A DNA stretch of 64,000 bases from NCBI RefSeq assembly GCF_900312995.1, contig NZ_ONZI01000003.1, forward strand, positions 248,001-312,000. Direction: 5' to 3'. Numbering within the stretch: position 1 is the first letter of the stretch; every line of letters begins with the position of its first letter. The position numbers and the translations under genes were made by a program. Source of the stretch: Kushneria phyllosphaerae. Lineage in GTDB: Bacteria > Pseudomonadota > Gammaproteobacteria > Pseudomonadales > Halomonadaceae. Below, one piece after another: positions 33,281 to 41,792 of the stretch. The notes under the pieces are model-generated. The model was not told the DNA's origin and made no database searches. It saw only the letters and a program-made list of their open reading frames with translations.

Positions 33281-34441
33281 TTGACGGATGATCATCGCCA
33301 ACGTGACCGCGCAGAAGATCGTGATACCCACGACAGCAGTGCTATCGTTTTTGAAGGGGTCACCAAGCGCTACAGCGATGGCACGGTGGCTGTCGAGTCG
33401 CTGGATCTGACCCTGCCGGCCGGCGAGCTGACCGTACTGGTGGGCCCCTCGGGCTGTGGCAAGACCACCACACTTCGCATGATCAACCGGCTGGAAACCC
33501 TGAGCGGTGGGCGACTTCTGATCGGTAACCGGGACGTCATGTCGGTGGATGCTACCCTGCTGCGTCGCCAGATCGGTTATGTCATGCAGCATTCGGGGCT
33601 CTTTCCCCACAAGACTATCGCCGACAACATCGCCGTTGTGCCGCGCCTGCTGGGCTGGGACAAAAAGCGCATTCGTGAGCGCGTCGCCGAGCTGGTCGAG
33701 CTGGTGGGACTTGATGAAGCGCTGGCCAAGCGCTATCCGCATCAGCTTTCCGGCGGCCAGCAGCAGCGTGTGGGACTGGCGAGGGCACTGGCCGCCGATC
33801 CGCCCATCCTTTTGATGGATGAACCCTTTGCTGCGGTCGATCCCATCGTGCGGGCCCACTTGCAGGAGGAATTTTTGAGTCTGCAGCGTCGGGTTCAAAA
33901 GACCATCGTCATGGTGACCCACGATATCGATGAGGCCATGAAGCTCGGTGACCGGGTGGCCATTTTTGCCCAGGGCGGCAAACTGGCCCAGTTCGATACG
34001 CCAGCGCGTCTTCTCTCGGCACCGGCGAGCGACTTTGTGATCGATTTTATCGGGGCCGATCGTGAACTGCGGCGTCTGGCGCTGGAGCGCCTCGACAGTC
34101 TGGAGCTGGACGCGGGTCTGACGGCACCGAGAGACGAGATCGTGGCGCGTGCGCGTAGTTATCTGCAGCAGGCCGGCAGCAGTGGCATCGTGGTGCTTGA
34201 TGAGCATCGTGCCCCGCTCGGCTGGCTGGACTGGGAGACCCTCAAGCACGCCGATGATCGGGCACGGATCGATTCGTTGCCTCTCAAGCCTTGGCGCCAT
34301 CGTCTCTATATGCATGACAACCTGCGAAGCGCGCTCAATGCCCTGATCAGTGCGCCGGGTGAGGTCATGCCGGTGCTCAATGATCAGGGGCGCTATTTGG
34401 GCGTGATCGATCAGCTGCAGCTGACAAGGCGCCTGTCATGA
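33281..34441 (+). CDS. Osmoprotectant ABC importer, ATP-binding subunit (OpuCA/OsmV-like)
   Basis: This 386-aa subunit powers uptake of quaternary amines or similar osmolytes. It has Walker A GPSGCGKTTTLR, Q-loop VMQHSGLFPHKTI, signature LSGGQQQRVGLARALA, Walker B ILLMDEPFAAVD and the H-loop VTHD. A C-terminal CBS-like region (about 270-380) matches OpuCA/ProV-type ATPases, where CBS domains sense ionic strength. Start choice: AGGAGG (33267-33272) is only two bases from ATG 33275 but eight from the in-frame TTG at 33281, so TTG is likelier; ATG would add two residues. It overlaps the next gene by four bases (ATGA). The four genes read as one operon. Confidence 0.9.
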   Translation: MTDDHRQRDRAEDRDTHDSSAIVFEGVTKRYSDGTVAVESLDLTLPAGELTVLVGPSGCGKTTTLRMINRLETLSGGRLLIGNRDVMSVDATLLRRQIGYVMQHSGLFPHKTIADNIAVVPRLLGWDKKRIRERVAELVELVGLDEALAKRYPHQLSGGQQQRVGLARALAADPPILLMDEPFAAVDPIVRAHLQEEFLSLQRRVQKTIVMVTHDIDEAMKLGDRVAIFAQGGKLAQFDTPARLLSAPASDFVIDFIGADRELRRLALERLDSLELDAGLTAPRDEIVARARSYLQQAGSSGIVVLDEHRAPLGWLDWETLKHADDRARIDSLPLKPWRHRLYMHDNLRSALNALISAPGEVMPVLNDQGRYLGVIDQLQLTRRLS

Positions 34442-35073
34442 ACTGGGACTGGGTCGTCTCCAACAGCCATCAGATTACGGCAGCGCTTTTGCAGCATGTA
34501 CAGCTGGTCGGGCTGTCGCTGTTGTTCGGGTTTCTGATTGCCTTTCCTCTGGCACTGCTGGCGGTGCGCTGGCCGCGGCTTTATGGCCCGTCGCTGGCCA
34601 TCACCGGGGTCATGTTTACCATTCCGTCACTGGCGCTGTTCATTTTGCTGATGCCCTTCACCGGGCTGTCGATGGCGACCTCGCTGATCGGGCTGACGCT
34701 CTACACGCTGTTGATCCTGTTCCGCAACATCGTTCAGGGACTGCGCGGGGTGTCGCCCATCGTGCGTGAAGCGGCACGGGCACTCGGCTATACGCCGGCT
34801 CGGCGGCTGTTTGCCGTTGAACTGCCCATTGCCCTGCCGGTCATCGTGGCAGGCATTCGCATAGCGGCAGTCACCATTATCGGCATGGTGACGGTCACCG
34901 CCCTGATCGGCCAGGGTGGACTGGGGCAGCTCTTCATCACCGGCTTTACCCTGAGTTTTGCCACTCCGCTGATCATCGGCTTTATGCTGTCGGTGGCGCT
35001 GGCGGTCACGGTGGATCTGGCGCTGGTCGGTCTTTTGTACTGTCTGACGCCCTGGCAGCGGGGAGTGCACTGA
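34438..35073 (+). CDS. Osmoprotectant ABC importer, permease (OpuCB/OsmW-like)
   Basis: This 211-aa inner-membrane permease has about five to six membrane helices and the EAA loop (VREAARALGYTPARRLFAVELPIALPVIVAGIR) that contacts the ATPase. Conserved QAT-family segments are MFTIPSLALFILLMPFTG and VTVTALIGQGGLGQLFITGF. It overlaps the ATPase gene by four bases and the second permease by one base, so expression is tightly coupled. Confidence 0.9.
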   Translation: MNWDWVVSNSHQITAALLQHVQLVGLSLLFGFLIAFPLALLAVRWPRLYGPSLAITGVMFTIPSLALFILLMPFTGLSMATSLIGLTLYTLLILFRNIVQGLRGVSPIVREAARALGYTPARRLFAVELPIALPVIVAGIRIAAVTIIGMVTVTALIGQGGLGQLFITGFTLSFATPLIIGFMLSVALAVTVDLALVGLLYCLTPWQRGVH

Positions 35074-35756
35074 TGAACAGTGATGTCATGACGCTCATGA
35101 CCGGGGTAATCGACTTTTTCTCCCAGCCGATGAACTGGCAGGGGCCCGGCAGTATCCCCGACCATATTCTTGAGCATGTCACCTACGTGCTGATCTCAAC
35201 GCTGATCGGCGCCGCTATCGCGCTGCCGATCGGCATTGGCCTGGGGCATAGCGGGCGCGGCGGACTGCTGGCCATTAACATCTCCAACATCGGGCGCGCC
35301 ATTCCGGCCTTTGGCGTCATCATTCTGGTCTTTCTGCTGGTGGGTTATGGCGTGATTCCGGTGATCGTGGCACTGGTGGCACTGGCCATTCCGCCGATGG
35401 TCACCAACAGTTTTGTGGGCATGCGCGAGGTGGACCCGGCCGTACGCCAGGCCGCCGTGGCGCTGGGCATGACCGGCTGGCAGCGCCTGTGGCAGGTAGA
35501 GTTGCCGATTGCCATGCCGCTGATCATGGCAGGCGTTCGCACCTCTGCCGTACAGGTCATGTCGACGGCAACACTGGCCGCCTATGTGGGGCTGGGCGGT
35601 CTCGGGCGCTATCTGATCGACGGGCTTGCCGTGCGTGATCTCGCCCAGGTGCTGGTCGGCGCCATTCTGGTCGCCGTGCTGGCGGTCGTGACCGAGCTTT
35701 TGTTTGCGGGCCTTCAGAAGCTGATCACGGCCAAAGGGCTGCAGCAGCAAGGATGA
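35073..35756 (+). CDS. Osmoprotectant ABC importer, permease (OpuCD/OsmY-like partner)
   Basis: This 227-aa permease is the second membrane subunit, similar in layout to the preceding one. It contains ISNIGRAIPAFGVIILVFLLVGYG, the EAA loop EVDPAVRQAAVALGMTGWQRLWQVELP and MSTATLAAYVGLGGLGRYLIDG. The start overlaps the previous stop (TGATG). A longer N-terminal part (about 30 residues, MNWQGPGSIPDHILEHVTYV) is typical of OpuCD-type subunits. It likely forms a heterodimer with its neighbour. Confidence 0.9.
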   Translation: MNSDVMTLMTGVIDFFSQPMNWQGPGSIPDHILEHVTYVLISTLIGAAIALPIGIGLGHSGRGGLLAINISNIGRAIPAFGVIILVFLLVGYGVIPVIVALVALAIPPMVTNSFVGMREVDPAVRQAAVALGMTGWQRLWQVELPIAMPLIMAGVRTSAVQVMSTATLAAYVGLGGLGRYLIDGLAVRDLAQVLVGAILVAVLAVVTELLFAGLQKLITAKGLQQQG

Positions 35757-35843
35757 TGGCAATAGCAGGGGTGATGGCCTTGGCAGGATGCACGCAGTGC
35801 CCCTCTGGGCCAGAATCGACAGACCAATGACGAACACAAGGGA

Positions 35844-36839
35844 ATGCACTTCATGACAAAAAGTATCAGGGTTATGAACAGAAACATGAGCATGGGCCGT
35901 GGGTGGAAACTGGGGCTCGGGGCCCTGGCACTGGCGGCGCTTTCCGGCTGCTCCGGCGGTGACGATGACAGTGCCGACAAGGGCACCACACAAAATGGCG
36001 ACAAGGCTCAGGCGAGCCTGACCATCGGGTCGACCAATTTTCCTGAACAGCTGATTCTCGCCAACATCTACGCCGATGTGCTCCGAAGTGATGGGGTTAA
36101 TGTCTCTACCCGCCTCAACCTGGGCTCGCGCGAGGTCGTGTTCCCGGCGCTGACCAATGGTGAAATCGATCTGCTGCCGGAATATTCCGGGGCGCTGATG
36201 ACGTATCTTGATCAGGACGAGGCGCATGTTGACGCCCGCAATAATGAAGACGTCATGACGGCGCTGCGCAGCGTTCTGCCGGATGGGATCGAGGCGCTGG
36301 GCGCCTCGCCGGCCGAGGATCGCGATGCGCTGGTGGTCACCTCCGAGACGGCCGAGAAATACGGTCTGGAAACCTTTTCCGATCTGGCGCCGGTCTCGGG
36401 TGAGCTGACGCTGGGCGGGCCGCCGGAAACACGCACGCGTGATGTCGGCATTCCCGGGCTCAAGCGGGTTTATAACATCGAGTTTGACGGGTTCCGCTCA
36501 CTGGATGCCGGCGGGCCGCTGACCCGTGGGGCGCTGTCCAACGGCGATATCGATGTGGCACGCATGTTCTCTTCTCAGGGCGCCATTGCCGAAAATAACT
36601 GGGTGGCGCTCAAGGATGACAAGGACCTGGAGCCGGCCCAGAACATCGTGCCGATCGCACGCACTGAGGCGCTCAATGATGAGATGCGCGACAGCCTCAA
36701 CCGCGTGTCCAAAACTTTGACCACGGAAGACCTGCAGGACATGAACCATCGTGTCGAGATCGACAAGGCTGATCCGGCGCAGGTTGCCAGTCAGTGGGTC
36801 GAGGAGCACATGGACAGCGACCAGAAAACGGCGAATTAA
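35844..36839 (+). CDS. Osmoprotectant ABC importer, substrate-binding lipoprotein (OpuCC/OsmX-like)
   Basis: This 331-aa protein begins with a lipoprotein signal whose lipobox LAALSGC puts the mature Cys at about residue 36, followed by an acidic linker. The mature domain is of the OpuAC type: LTIGSTNFPEQLILANIYADVLR, NGEIDLLPEYSGALMTYL (a typical glycine betaine/osmolyte pocket segment) and VGIPGLKRVYNIEFDGFRSLD. The exact start is unsure because ATGs at 35844, 35853 and 35877 are all possible. It follows the permeases by 87 bp. The ligand cannot be read from the sequence. Betaine, choline, carnitine or ectoine are all handled by OpuC-type systems, and nearby eutBC makes hydroxyectoine worth testing. 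Confidence 0.88.
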   Translation: MHFMTKSIRVMNRNMSMGRGWKLGLGALALAALSGCSGGDDDSADKGTTQNGDKAQASLTIGSTNFPEQLILANIYADVLRSDGVNVSTRLNLGSREVVFPALTNGEIDLLPEYSGALMTYLDQDEAHVDARNNEDVMTALRSVLPDGIEALGASPAEDRDALVVTSETAEKYGLETFSDLAPVSGELTLGGPPETRTRDVGIPGLKRVYNIEFDGFRSLDAGGPLTRGALSNGDIDVARMFSSQGAIAENNWVALKDDKDLEPAQNIVPIARTEALNDEMRDSLNRVSKTLTTEDLQDMNHRVEIDKADPAQVASQWVEEHMDSDQKTAN

Positions 36840-36868
36840 GAAGCGCCACTGCTTTTGCTGCTGGCCAG

Positions 36869-36893
36869 CGCCGCCCTTCGAGGCGGCGTTTTT
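36869..36893 (+). terminator. Rho-independent terminator after the ABC importer operon
   Basis: CGCCGCC (36869-36875) and GGCGGCG (36882-36888) pair around CTTCGA, followed by five T. Confidence 0.85.
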
Positions 36894-37123
36894 GTGTCGG
36901 CGTATTGCCGTATCGTCCGGGTCTGCACCGGCATTGACCAAAAAAACACCAGGTTGCACCGCGCATAAGGAAAAAAAGTCACGGCGGCAGGCACGAGGAC
37001 AGAAAAAACTCCCGAGCGTCTCTGTCACGCTGGAAGGCAGGTGGCGACAGCCTGTTTACCGGCTGCCGGCATTCTCCTTTTCCATCACGTGCATTCATGA
37101 CGCGCCTGCGTCCAGGAGGTGAC

Positions 37124-38590
37124 ATGCAGCTCAACGACCCACGCCTTTTTCGCCAGCTTGCCTATGTCGATGGCCAATGGACGGCCGGGCGCCGCAATCA
37201 CGATGAGCCCGTACTGGACCCGGCCAACGGCGAAACGCTGGGACACTGCGCGCTGCTGGACGCCGAGCAGATCACTGGTGCCGTGACGGCGGCTGAGCGT
37301 GCCTTCGCCGGCTGGCGAGCGCTGTCGGTGGAGGAACGGGGCCGGCTTTTGCAGCGCTGGTACCAGCTTCTTCATGAACACCGCGAGGATCTGGCGCACC
37401 TGATGACGCTGGAGCAGGGCAAGCCGCTGCGCGATGCCCGTGGCGAGGTCGATTACGGCGCCAGCTTCATTCAATGGTTCGCCGAAGAGGCGCGCCGTGC
37501 CTACGGCATGACGATTCCGAGTCATATCCCCAACGCCCTGCTGGGCACGCTCAAGGAGCCGGTAGGGGTGTCGGTGATGATCACGCCCTGGAACTTCCCG
37601 CTGGCCATGATTACGCGCAAGGCAGGTGCGGCGCTGGCGGCCGGGTGTCCTGTCATCGTCAAGCCGGCCAATGAGACGCCGTTTACGGCGCTGGCGCTGG
37701 CGGAACTCGCCGAGCGCGCCGGTATTCCGCCAGGGGTGTTCAACGTGGTGACCGGGGAGCCTGCCACGGTATCGGAGGTGCTTTGCACCGATGACCGGGT
37801 GCGCTCGGTGTCATTTACCGGCTCCACGCGCGTGGGCAAGCTGCTGATTCGCCAGAGTGCCGGCAGCGTCAAGCGCATGTCACTGGAGCTCGGCGGCAAT
37901 GCGCCCTTTATCGTCTGTGAGGATGTGGATGTCGACGAGGCTGCCCGTGATGCGGTGGCAGCGAAGTTCCAGACCGCCGGGCAGGACTGTCTGGCCGCCA
38001 ATCGCATCTTCGTACATCGCCGTATTTATGATCGCTTTCTGGAGCGCTTTGCCGTGCACATGAAAGCCCTCAGGGTGGGCAGCGGCATGATGGAGGTCGA
38101 TATCGGCCCGCTGATCCATCGCCGCGCGGTCGAGGCGGCTCAGGCCATCGTCGATGACGCTCTGGAACAGGGTGCACGTCTGGTGGCCGGGAACCAGTCG
38201 ATGGCACCGGGCGCCAACTTCTTTATCCCCACGCTTCTAGCCGACATTACCCCGGCCATGCGCGTCTTCCGCGAAGAGACTTTCTCGCCGGTCGCCGGCG
38301 TGTGCGCTTTCGATGATGACGAGGCGGTCGTGGCGGCGGCCAACGACACCGAATATGGTCTGGCGGCCTATATCTACAGTAATGATGTCAAACGCATCTG
38401 GAAAATGATGCGCGGACTTGAGTACGGCATGGTCAGCGTCAATACGCTGAAAATGACCGGTGCACCGATTCCCTTTGGCGGGGTGAAGCAGTCGGGGCTT
38501 GGCCGCGAGGGTGGTGCTCAGGGGCTGGAGGAGTATCTGGATACCAAGTACTTCTGTCTGGGGAACATGCCGGGGCCGTCCGGCAGCTGA
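37124..38590 (+). CDS. Succinate/aspartate-semialdehyde dehydrogenase family protein (GabD/DoeC-like)
   Basis: This 488-aa NAD(P)-dependent aldehyde dehydrogenase has MITPWNFPLAMITRKAGAALAAGC, SFTGSTRVGK, the catalytic Glu in LELGGNAPFIV, the nucleophile Cys in QTAGQDCLAANR, and FREETFSPVAGV, PFGGVKQSGLGREGG at the C-terminus. GabD-type enzymes show these same blocks. Start: ATG 37124 follows AGGAGGT by about four bases, whereas the upstream in-frame ATG (37097) does not. Its position next to eutB-eutC suggests a role like DoeC of Halomonas elongata (aspartate semialdehyde to aspartate in ectoine breakdown) or the ssd gene of marine hydroxyectoine clusters. GABA use is the alternative. Substrate is inferred. 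Confidence 0.85.
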   Translation: MQLNDPRLFRQLAYVDGQWTAGRRNHDEPVLDPANGETLGHCALLDAEQITGAVTAAERAFAGWRALSVEERGRLLQRWYQLLHEHREDLAHLMTLEQGKPLRDARGEVDYGASFIQWFAEEARRAYGMTIPSHIPNALLGTLKEPVGVSVMITPWNFPLAMITRKAGAALAAGCPVIVKPANETPFTALALAELAERAGIPPGVFNVVTGEPATVSEVLCTDDRVRSVSFTGSTRVGKLLIRQSAGSVKRMSLELGGNAPFIVCEDVDVDEAARDAVAAKFQTAGQDCLAANRIFVHRRIYDRFLERFAVHMKALRVGSGMMEVDIGPLIHRRAVEAAQAIVDDALEQGARLVAGNQSMAPGANFFIPTLLADITPAMRVFREETFSPVAGVCAFDDDEAVVAAANDTEYGLAAYIYSNDVKRIWKMMRGLEYGMVSVNTLKMTGAPIPFGGVKQSGLGREGGAQGLEEYLDTKYFCLGNMPGPSGS

Positions 38591-38604
38591 GGCCATGGCG
38601 CAAC

Positions 38605-38628
38605 GCCGGCTGCCTTGAAGCAGCCGGC
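38605..38628 (+). terminator. Hairpin after the aldehyde dehydrogenase gene, no T run
   Basis: GCCGGCTGC (38605-38613) and GCAGCCGGC (38620-38628) form a perfect 9-bp stem with a CTTGAA loop. GC-rich sequence follows instead of T, so termination is doubtful. Confidence 0.4.
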
Positions 38629-38645
38629 CCCGTGCGCCAGGGTGG

Positions 38646-38677
38646 AACGGTTCCAGAATAAAACGGTTCCAGAGTAA
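38646..38677 (+). repeat. Two tandem 16-bp repeats upstream of eutB
   Basis: AACGGTTCCAGAATAA (38646-38661) is followed directly by AACGGTTCCAGAGTAA (38662-38677), with one difference. The first copy sits in a GGAAC-G-GTTCC palindrome (38644-38654). Helical spacing (16 bp) and position 41-72 bp before eutB suggest a regulator site, though chance repetition is possible. Confidence 0.6.
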
Positions 38678-38717
38678 AACACCGTGGCGCATCCGCCTTT
38701 TACCGACCGAGAACGCC

Positions 38718-39698
38718 ATGACCCGCTGTCCCGTGACCCTGCACGATATTTATCTTGCCCGCGCCCGGATCTCCGGTCAGGCGGTGAGAACGCCGCTGGT
38801 GAAATCCGTTTCTCTTTCTGAGCGCTTCGAGGCCGAGGTCTATCTCAAGCTTGAGACCCTGCAGCCCAGCGGGGCCTTCAAGCTCAGGGGCGCGCTCAAC
38901 GCCATTGCCGCCCTTGACGAAACAGCGCTTGCCCGCGGCGTCACCACCGCCTCGACCGGCAACCACGGTCGGGCGGTGGCCTGGGCAGCGTCCCGGCTGG
39001 GCGCGCGCGCCATTATCTGCGTCTCGGAGCTGGTGCCGGCCAACAAGGTCGCCGCCATCGAGGCGCTGGGCGCCGAGGTACGCACGGTGGGGCGCAGTCA
39101 GGATGACGCCTTCGTCGAGGCGCGCTGGCTGGTAGAGGATGAGAGCATGACGCTGATCGAGCCCTTTGATGATCCGCTGATTGTGGCCGGGCAGGGCACC
39201 ATCGGGCTTGAGCTGATGGAGGATGTGCCCGAACTCGACCGAGTGCTGATCGGCCTTTCCGGCGGTGGGCTGCTGGGGGGCATCGGGTGCGCCGTTCGCG
39301 GCATCAATCCGCGGGTGCAGGTGACCGGTATCAGCATGATGCACGGGGCGGCCATGATCGAGAGTCTGGCGGCCGGGCATCCGGTGGCGGTCGAGGAGGT
39401 CGAGACGCTGGCGGACTCGCTGGGTGGCGGCATTGGTCTTGAAAACCACTGCACCTGGCCATTGGTGCGTGAGGTGATGAGCGATCACTGCCAGGTCAGC
39501 GAACATGCCATTGCTTGTGCCATGGTGCACTTTCTGGAAACCGAGAAAATGCTGGTGGAAGGGGCCGCGGTCGTCGGACTGGCGGCGCTCGAGGAGCACG
39601 CCATTGATATTCGCGGGGAGCGGGTCGCGCTGATCGTCTCGGGCAACGGTGTGGACATGGCCACCTGGCAGCGGGCAAAAAACATGGTCGATCCATGA
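38718..39698 (+). CDS. eutB: Hydroxyectoine utilisation dehydratase EutB
   Basis: This 326-aa PLP enzyme is of the threonine-dehydratase/tryptophan-synthase-beta fold. The PLP lysine is Lys55 in PSGAFKLRGA and the phosphate-binding glycine loop is GLSGGGLLGGI (about 189). The family's TASTGNHGRAVAWAASRLG, EDVPEL and NGVDM-type end are present. Short length without an ACT domain excludes biosynthetic IlvA. Pairing with an ornithine cyclodeaminase-like gene 27 bp downstream is the eutB-eutC signature, thought to convert hydroxyectoine or its ring-opened form toward the ectoine pathway. The exact reaction is not fully settled in what I know. The ribosome binding site is weak. Confidence 0.85.
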   Translation: MTRCPVTLHDIYLARARISGQAVRTPLVKSVSLSERFEAEVYLKLETLQPSGAFKLRGALNAIAALDETALARGVTTASTGNHGRAVAWAASRLGARAIICVSELVPANKVAAIEALGAEVRTVGRSQDDAFVEARWLVEDESMTLIEPFDDPLIVAGQGTIGLELMEDVPELDRVLIGLSGGGLLGGIGCAVRGINPRVQVTGISMMHGAAMIESLAAGHPVAVEEVETLADSLGGGIGLENHCTWPLVREVMSDHCQVSEHAIACAMVHFLETEKMLVEGAAVVGLAALEEHAIDIRGERVALIVSGNGVDMATWQRAKNMVDP

Positions 39699-39725
39699 AC
39701 CATCATGCAGAACACGGGAGCAGGG

Positions 39726-40676
39726 ATGGAGCTTTATCACCGCATACAGATTCAGGACGTCGTTCGGCTTGATCACGCCGCGCTCGACGCCGTGGAAGCC
39801 GGCTTTCGCGCGCTGGGGCAGGGCCGGGTGGTGCAGCCGCCGATTCTTTCCATGGCGATTGAGGAATCCAACGGCGAGGTCGACGTCAAGACCGCCCACA
39901 TTCGCGGCCATGATCGCTTTGCCATCAAGGTCAGCCCCGGGTTTTTTGACAACCCGTCACTGGGCCTGCCGAGTCTCAACGGGTTGATGATCGTCTTTTC
40001 GGCCAAAACCGGGCTGGTCGAGGCCGTGCTCTTTGATGAGGGGTATCTCACCGATATTCGCACTGCGCTGGCCGGTGCCATTGCCGCGAAGCACCTTTCG
40101 CGCCATGACAGTCGTCGAGCTACCGTCATCGGGGCGGGCGTCCAGGCCGAACTGCAGATCGCCGCGCTCAAGCTGGTGCGCGATATCGATACCGTCGATG
40201 TCTGGGCGCGCGACACCGACCGCGCCAACGCGTATGCCGAACGCATCCGCGAGCGTTTTGAAGGTCTCACTGTCAATGTGCATGGCGACATGGCAAGCGC
40301 CTGCCGCGAGGCAGACGTGATCATTACCACCACACCGTCGAAGTCGCCGCTGCTGGACGCCGGGCATCTGCCTGCGGGGGTTCATGTCACCGCCATGGGC
40401 TCGGACAGTCCGGAAAAACGGGAGCTCGAGGTGTCCGTGATGACGTGCGCCGATGTGTTCGTGGCCGATACCCGTGCCCAGAGCGAGAGCAACGGTGAAC
40501 TCAAGGCCTGGGCTGGCAAAACGATGCCCTTTGAGGTGCAGGAACTGGGCCCAGTGATAGCGTCCGGCCAATCTCCCCGTACGGGGCACGATCAGATCAC
40601 GGTATGCGATCTGACCGGCACCGGGGTGCAGGATACCGCCATTGCCAGCTTTGCGTTGAAAAGGCTGGTGGCGTAG
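39726..40676 (+). CDS. eutC: Ectoine utilisation protein EutC (ornithine cyclodeaminase-like)
   Basis: This 316-aa protein is of the OCD/mu-crystallin family. It shows the substrate Lys68 in FAIKVSPG, DIRTALAGAIAAKHL (Arg112), the Rossmann motif VIGAGVQAELQIAAL (about 134-148), and VITTTPSKSPLL. A closing Asp region DLTGTGVQDTAIA is typical of the family. The start at 39726 follows GGGAGCAGGG; an in-frame ATG at 39705 is possible but lacks a site. With eutB it forms the hydroxyectoine-specific pair, probably supplying the second step. Ornithine, alanine or proline-related substrates are the less likely alternatives given the context. eutA and eutD/E (doeA/doeB) are not nearby. Confidence 0.85.
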   Translation: MELYHRIQIQDVVRLDHAALDAVEAGFRALGQGRVVQPPILSMAIEESNGEVDVKTAHIRGHDRFAIKVSPGFFDNPSLGLPSLNGLMIVFSAKTGLVEAVLFDEGYLTDIRTALAGAIAAKHLSRHDSRRATVIGAGVQAELQIAALKLVRDIDTVDVWARDTDRANAYAERIRERFEGLTVNVHGDMASACREADVIITTTPSKSPLLDAGHLPAGVHVTAMGSDSPEKRELEVSVMTCADVFVADTRAQSESNGELKAWAGKTMPFEVQELGPVIASGQSPRTGHDQITVCDLTGTGVQDTAIASFALKRLVA

Positions 40677-40818
40677 GACTCAGACGGCGCCGGATTAGGG
40701 GAAGCGTTGTGTGGCTACCCGGGGAAACGGTGTACCGGTCAGGTCGTAAGGCGCATTGGCGCCACGGACCGTTCCTTGCCAGAGTGTCATGATCGTTTCA
40801 TCAATCGGGGAGAGCTTC

Positions 40819-41709
40819 ATGCGCATTCTGTTTACGGGCGGTAGCGGCAAGGCGGGCCGCCATGCGACGGCTTATCTTCGTGACCAGGGACATCGGGTCA
40901 CCAATCTGGACTGGGCACCCTCTGATACGCCCGGCATCGCGCACCTGACCACCGATCTGACCGATGCAGGCCAGGTCTTCAATGCCTGCAGGGCTTATGC
41001 CAGCCCCGATGAGCTTGAACCGGGCACGGGCGTGCCGCAGTACGATGCCATCGTTCACTTTGCGGCCATACCGGCCATTTTGCACCGGCCGGATAACGAG
41101 ACGTATCGCATCAATACGTTGAGCACCTACAACGTGCTCGATGCTGCCACCAAACTGGGCATTCCCAAGGTCATCTTTGCTTCCAGCGAAACCACCTACG
41201 GCATCTGTTTTGCCGATGGCGAGGTAAAGCCGGACTATCTGCCCGTGGATGAAGAACATCCCACGGTGCCTCAGGACAGCTACGCCATGAGCAAGGTGGT
41301 CAACGAGGTCACTGCGCGCTCTTTCCAGGCGCGCTCGGGGATCGACATCTATGGCCTGCGCATCAACAATGTGATCGAGCCGCACGAGTACCGTGAGATG
41401 TTTCCGGCGTTCATGGAAAATCCTGCGCTGCGGCGTCGCAACATCTTTGCCTACATTGATGCTCGCGATCTGGGGCGGATGGTGGAGTGCTGTCTGCAAA
41501 CGGATGGACTGGGCTATCAGGTGTTCAACGTCGCCAATGATGATCTATCGGTGAGTCTGACCAGCGCCGAGGTGATCGAACGGTTCTATCCGGATGTGCC
41601 GCTCAAGCGTGAGATGGAGGAGTTCGAGACCTTTTACAGCAATGAGAAAGCGCGCCGTCTGGTCGGTTTCGTACCGAATCACTCCTGGCGAGACGAACTG
41701 GCGCAGTAG
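40819..41709 (+). CDS. Extended SDR / NAD-dependent epimerase-dehydratase family protein
   Basis: This 296-aa protein is an extended short-chain dehydrogenase. It has the nucleotide-binding TGGSGKAGRHATAYL near the start, the catalytic YxxxK as SYAMSK (about 155-159) with an upstream Ser in FASSETTYG, and NVANDDLSVSLT near the C-terminus. The specific substrate is not recognised. UDP-sugar epimerases, uronate dehydrogenases and aldose reductase-like SDRs share the fold. The start 40819 (MRILFTGG) has GGGGAGAG seven bases upstream. It is a single gene convergent with zwf. A sugar or sugar-acid substrate would fit the region, but that is a guess. Confidence 0.8.
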   Translation: MRILFTGGSGKAGRHATAYLRDQGHRVTNLDWAPSDTPGIAHLTTDLTDAGQVFNACRAYASPDELEPGTGVPQYDAIVHFAAIPAILHRPDNETYRINTLSTYNVLDAATKLGIPKVIFASSETTYGICFADGEVKPDYLPVDEEHPTVPQDSYAMSKVVNEVTARSFQARSGIDIYGLRINNVIEPHEYREMFPAFMENPALRRRNIFAYIDARDLGRMVECCLQTDGLGYQVFNVANDDLSVSLTSAEVIERFYPDVPLKREMEEFETFYSNEKARRLVGFVPNHSWRDELAQ

Positions 41710-41751
41710 GGCCGGAACCGAGGTCCGGGCAGCGATCACCATTATGAACCT

Positions 41752-41787
41752 GCAAAACAGGGCGAAGGCGCCACGCGCCTTCGCCCT
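41752..41787 (-). terminator. Perfect 13-bp hairpin between convergent SDR and zwf genes
   Basis: AGGGCGAAGGCGC (41759-41771) and GCGCCTTCGCCCT (41775-41787) pair fully around CAC. On the minus strand the stem is followed by CTGTTTTG, so it favours zwf termination. Confidence 0.7.
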
Positions 41788-41792
41788 CCATC

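Noticed and set aside
33221..34315. 364-aa minus-strand open frame opposite the ABC ATPase
   Set aside because: It is antisense to a gene with all ABC motifs and has no domain of its own.
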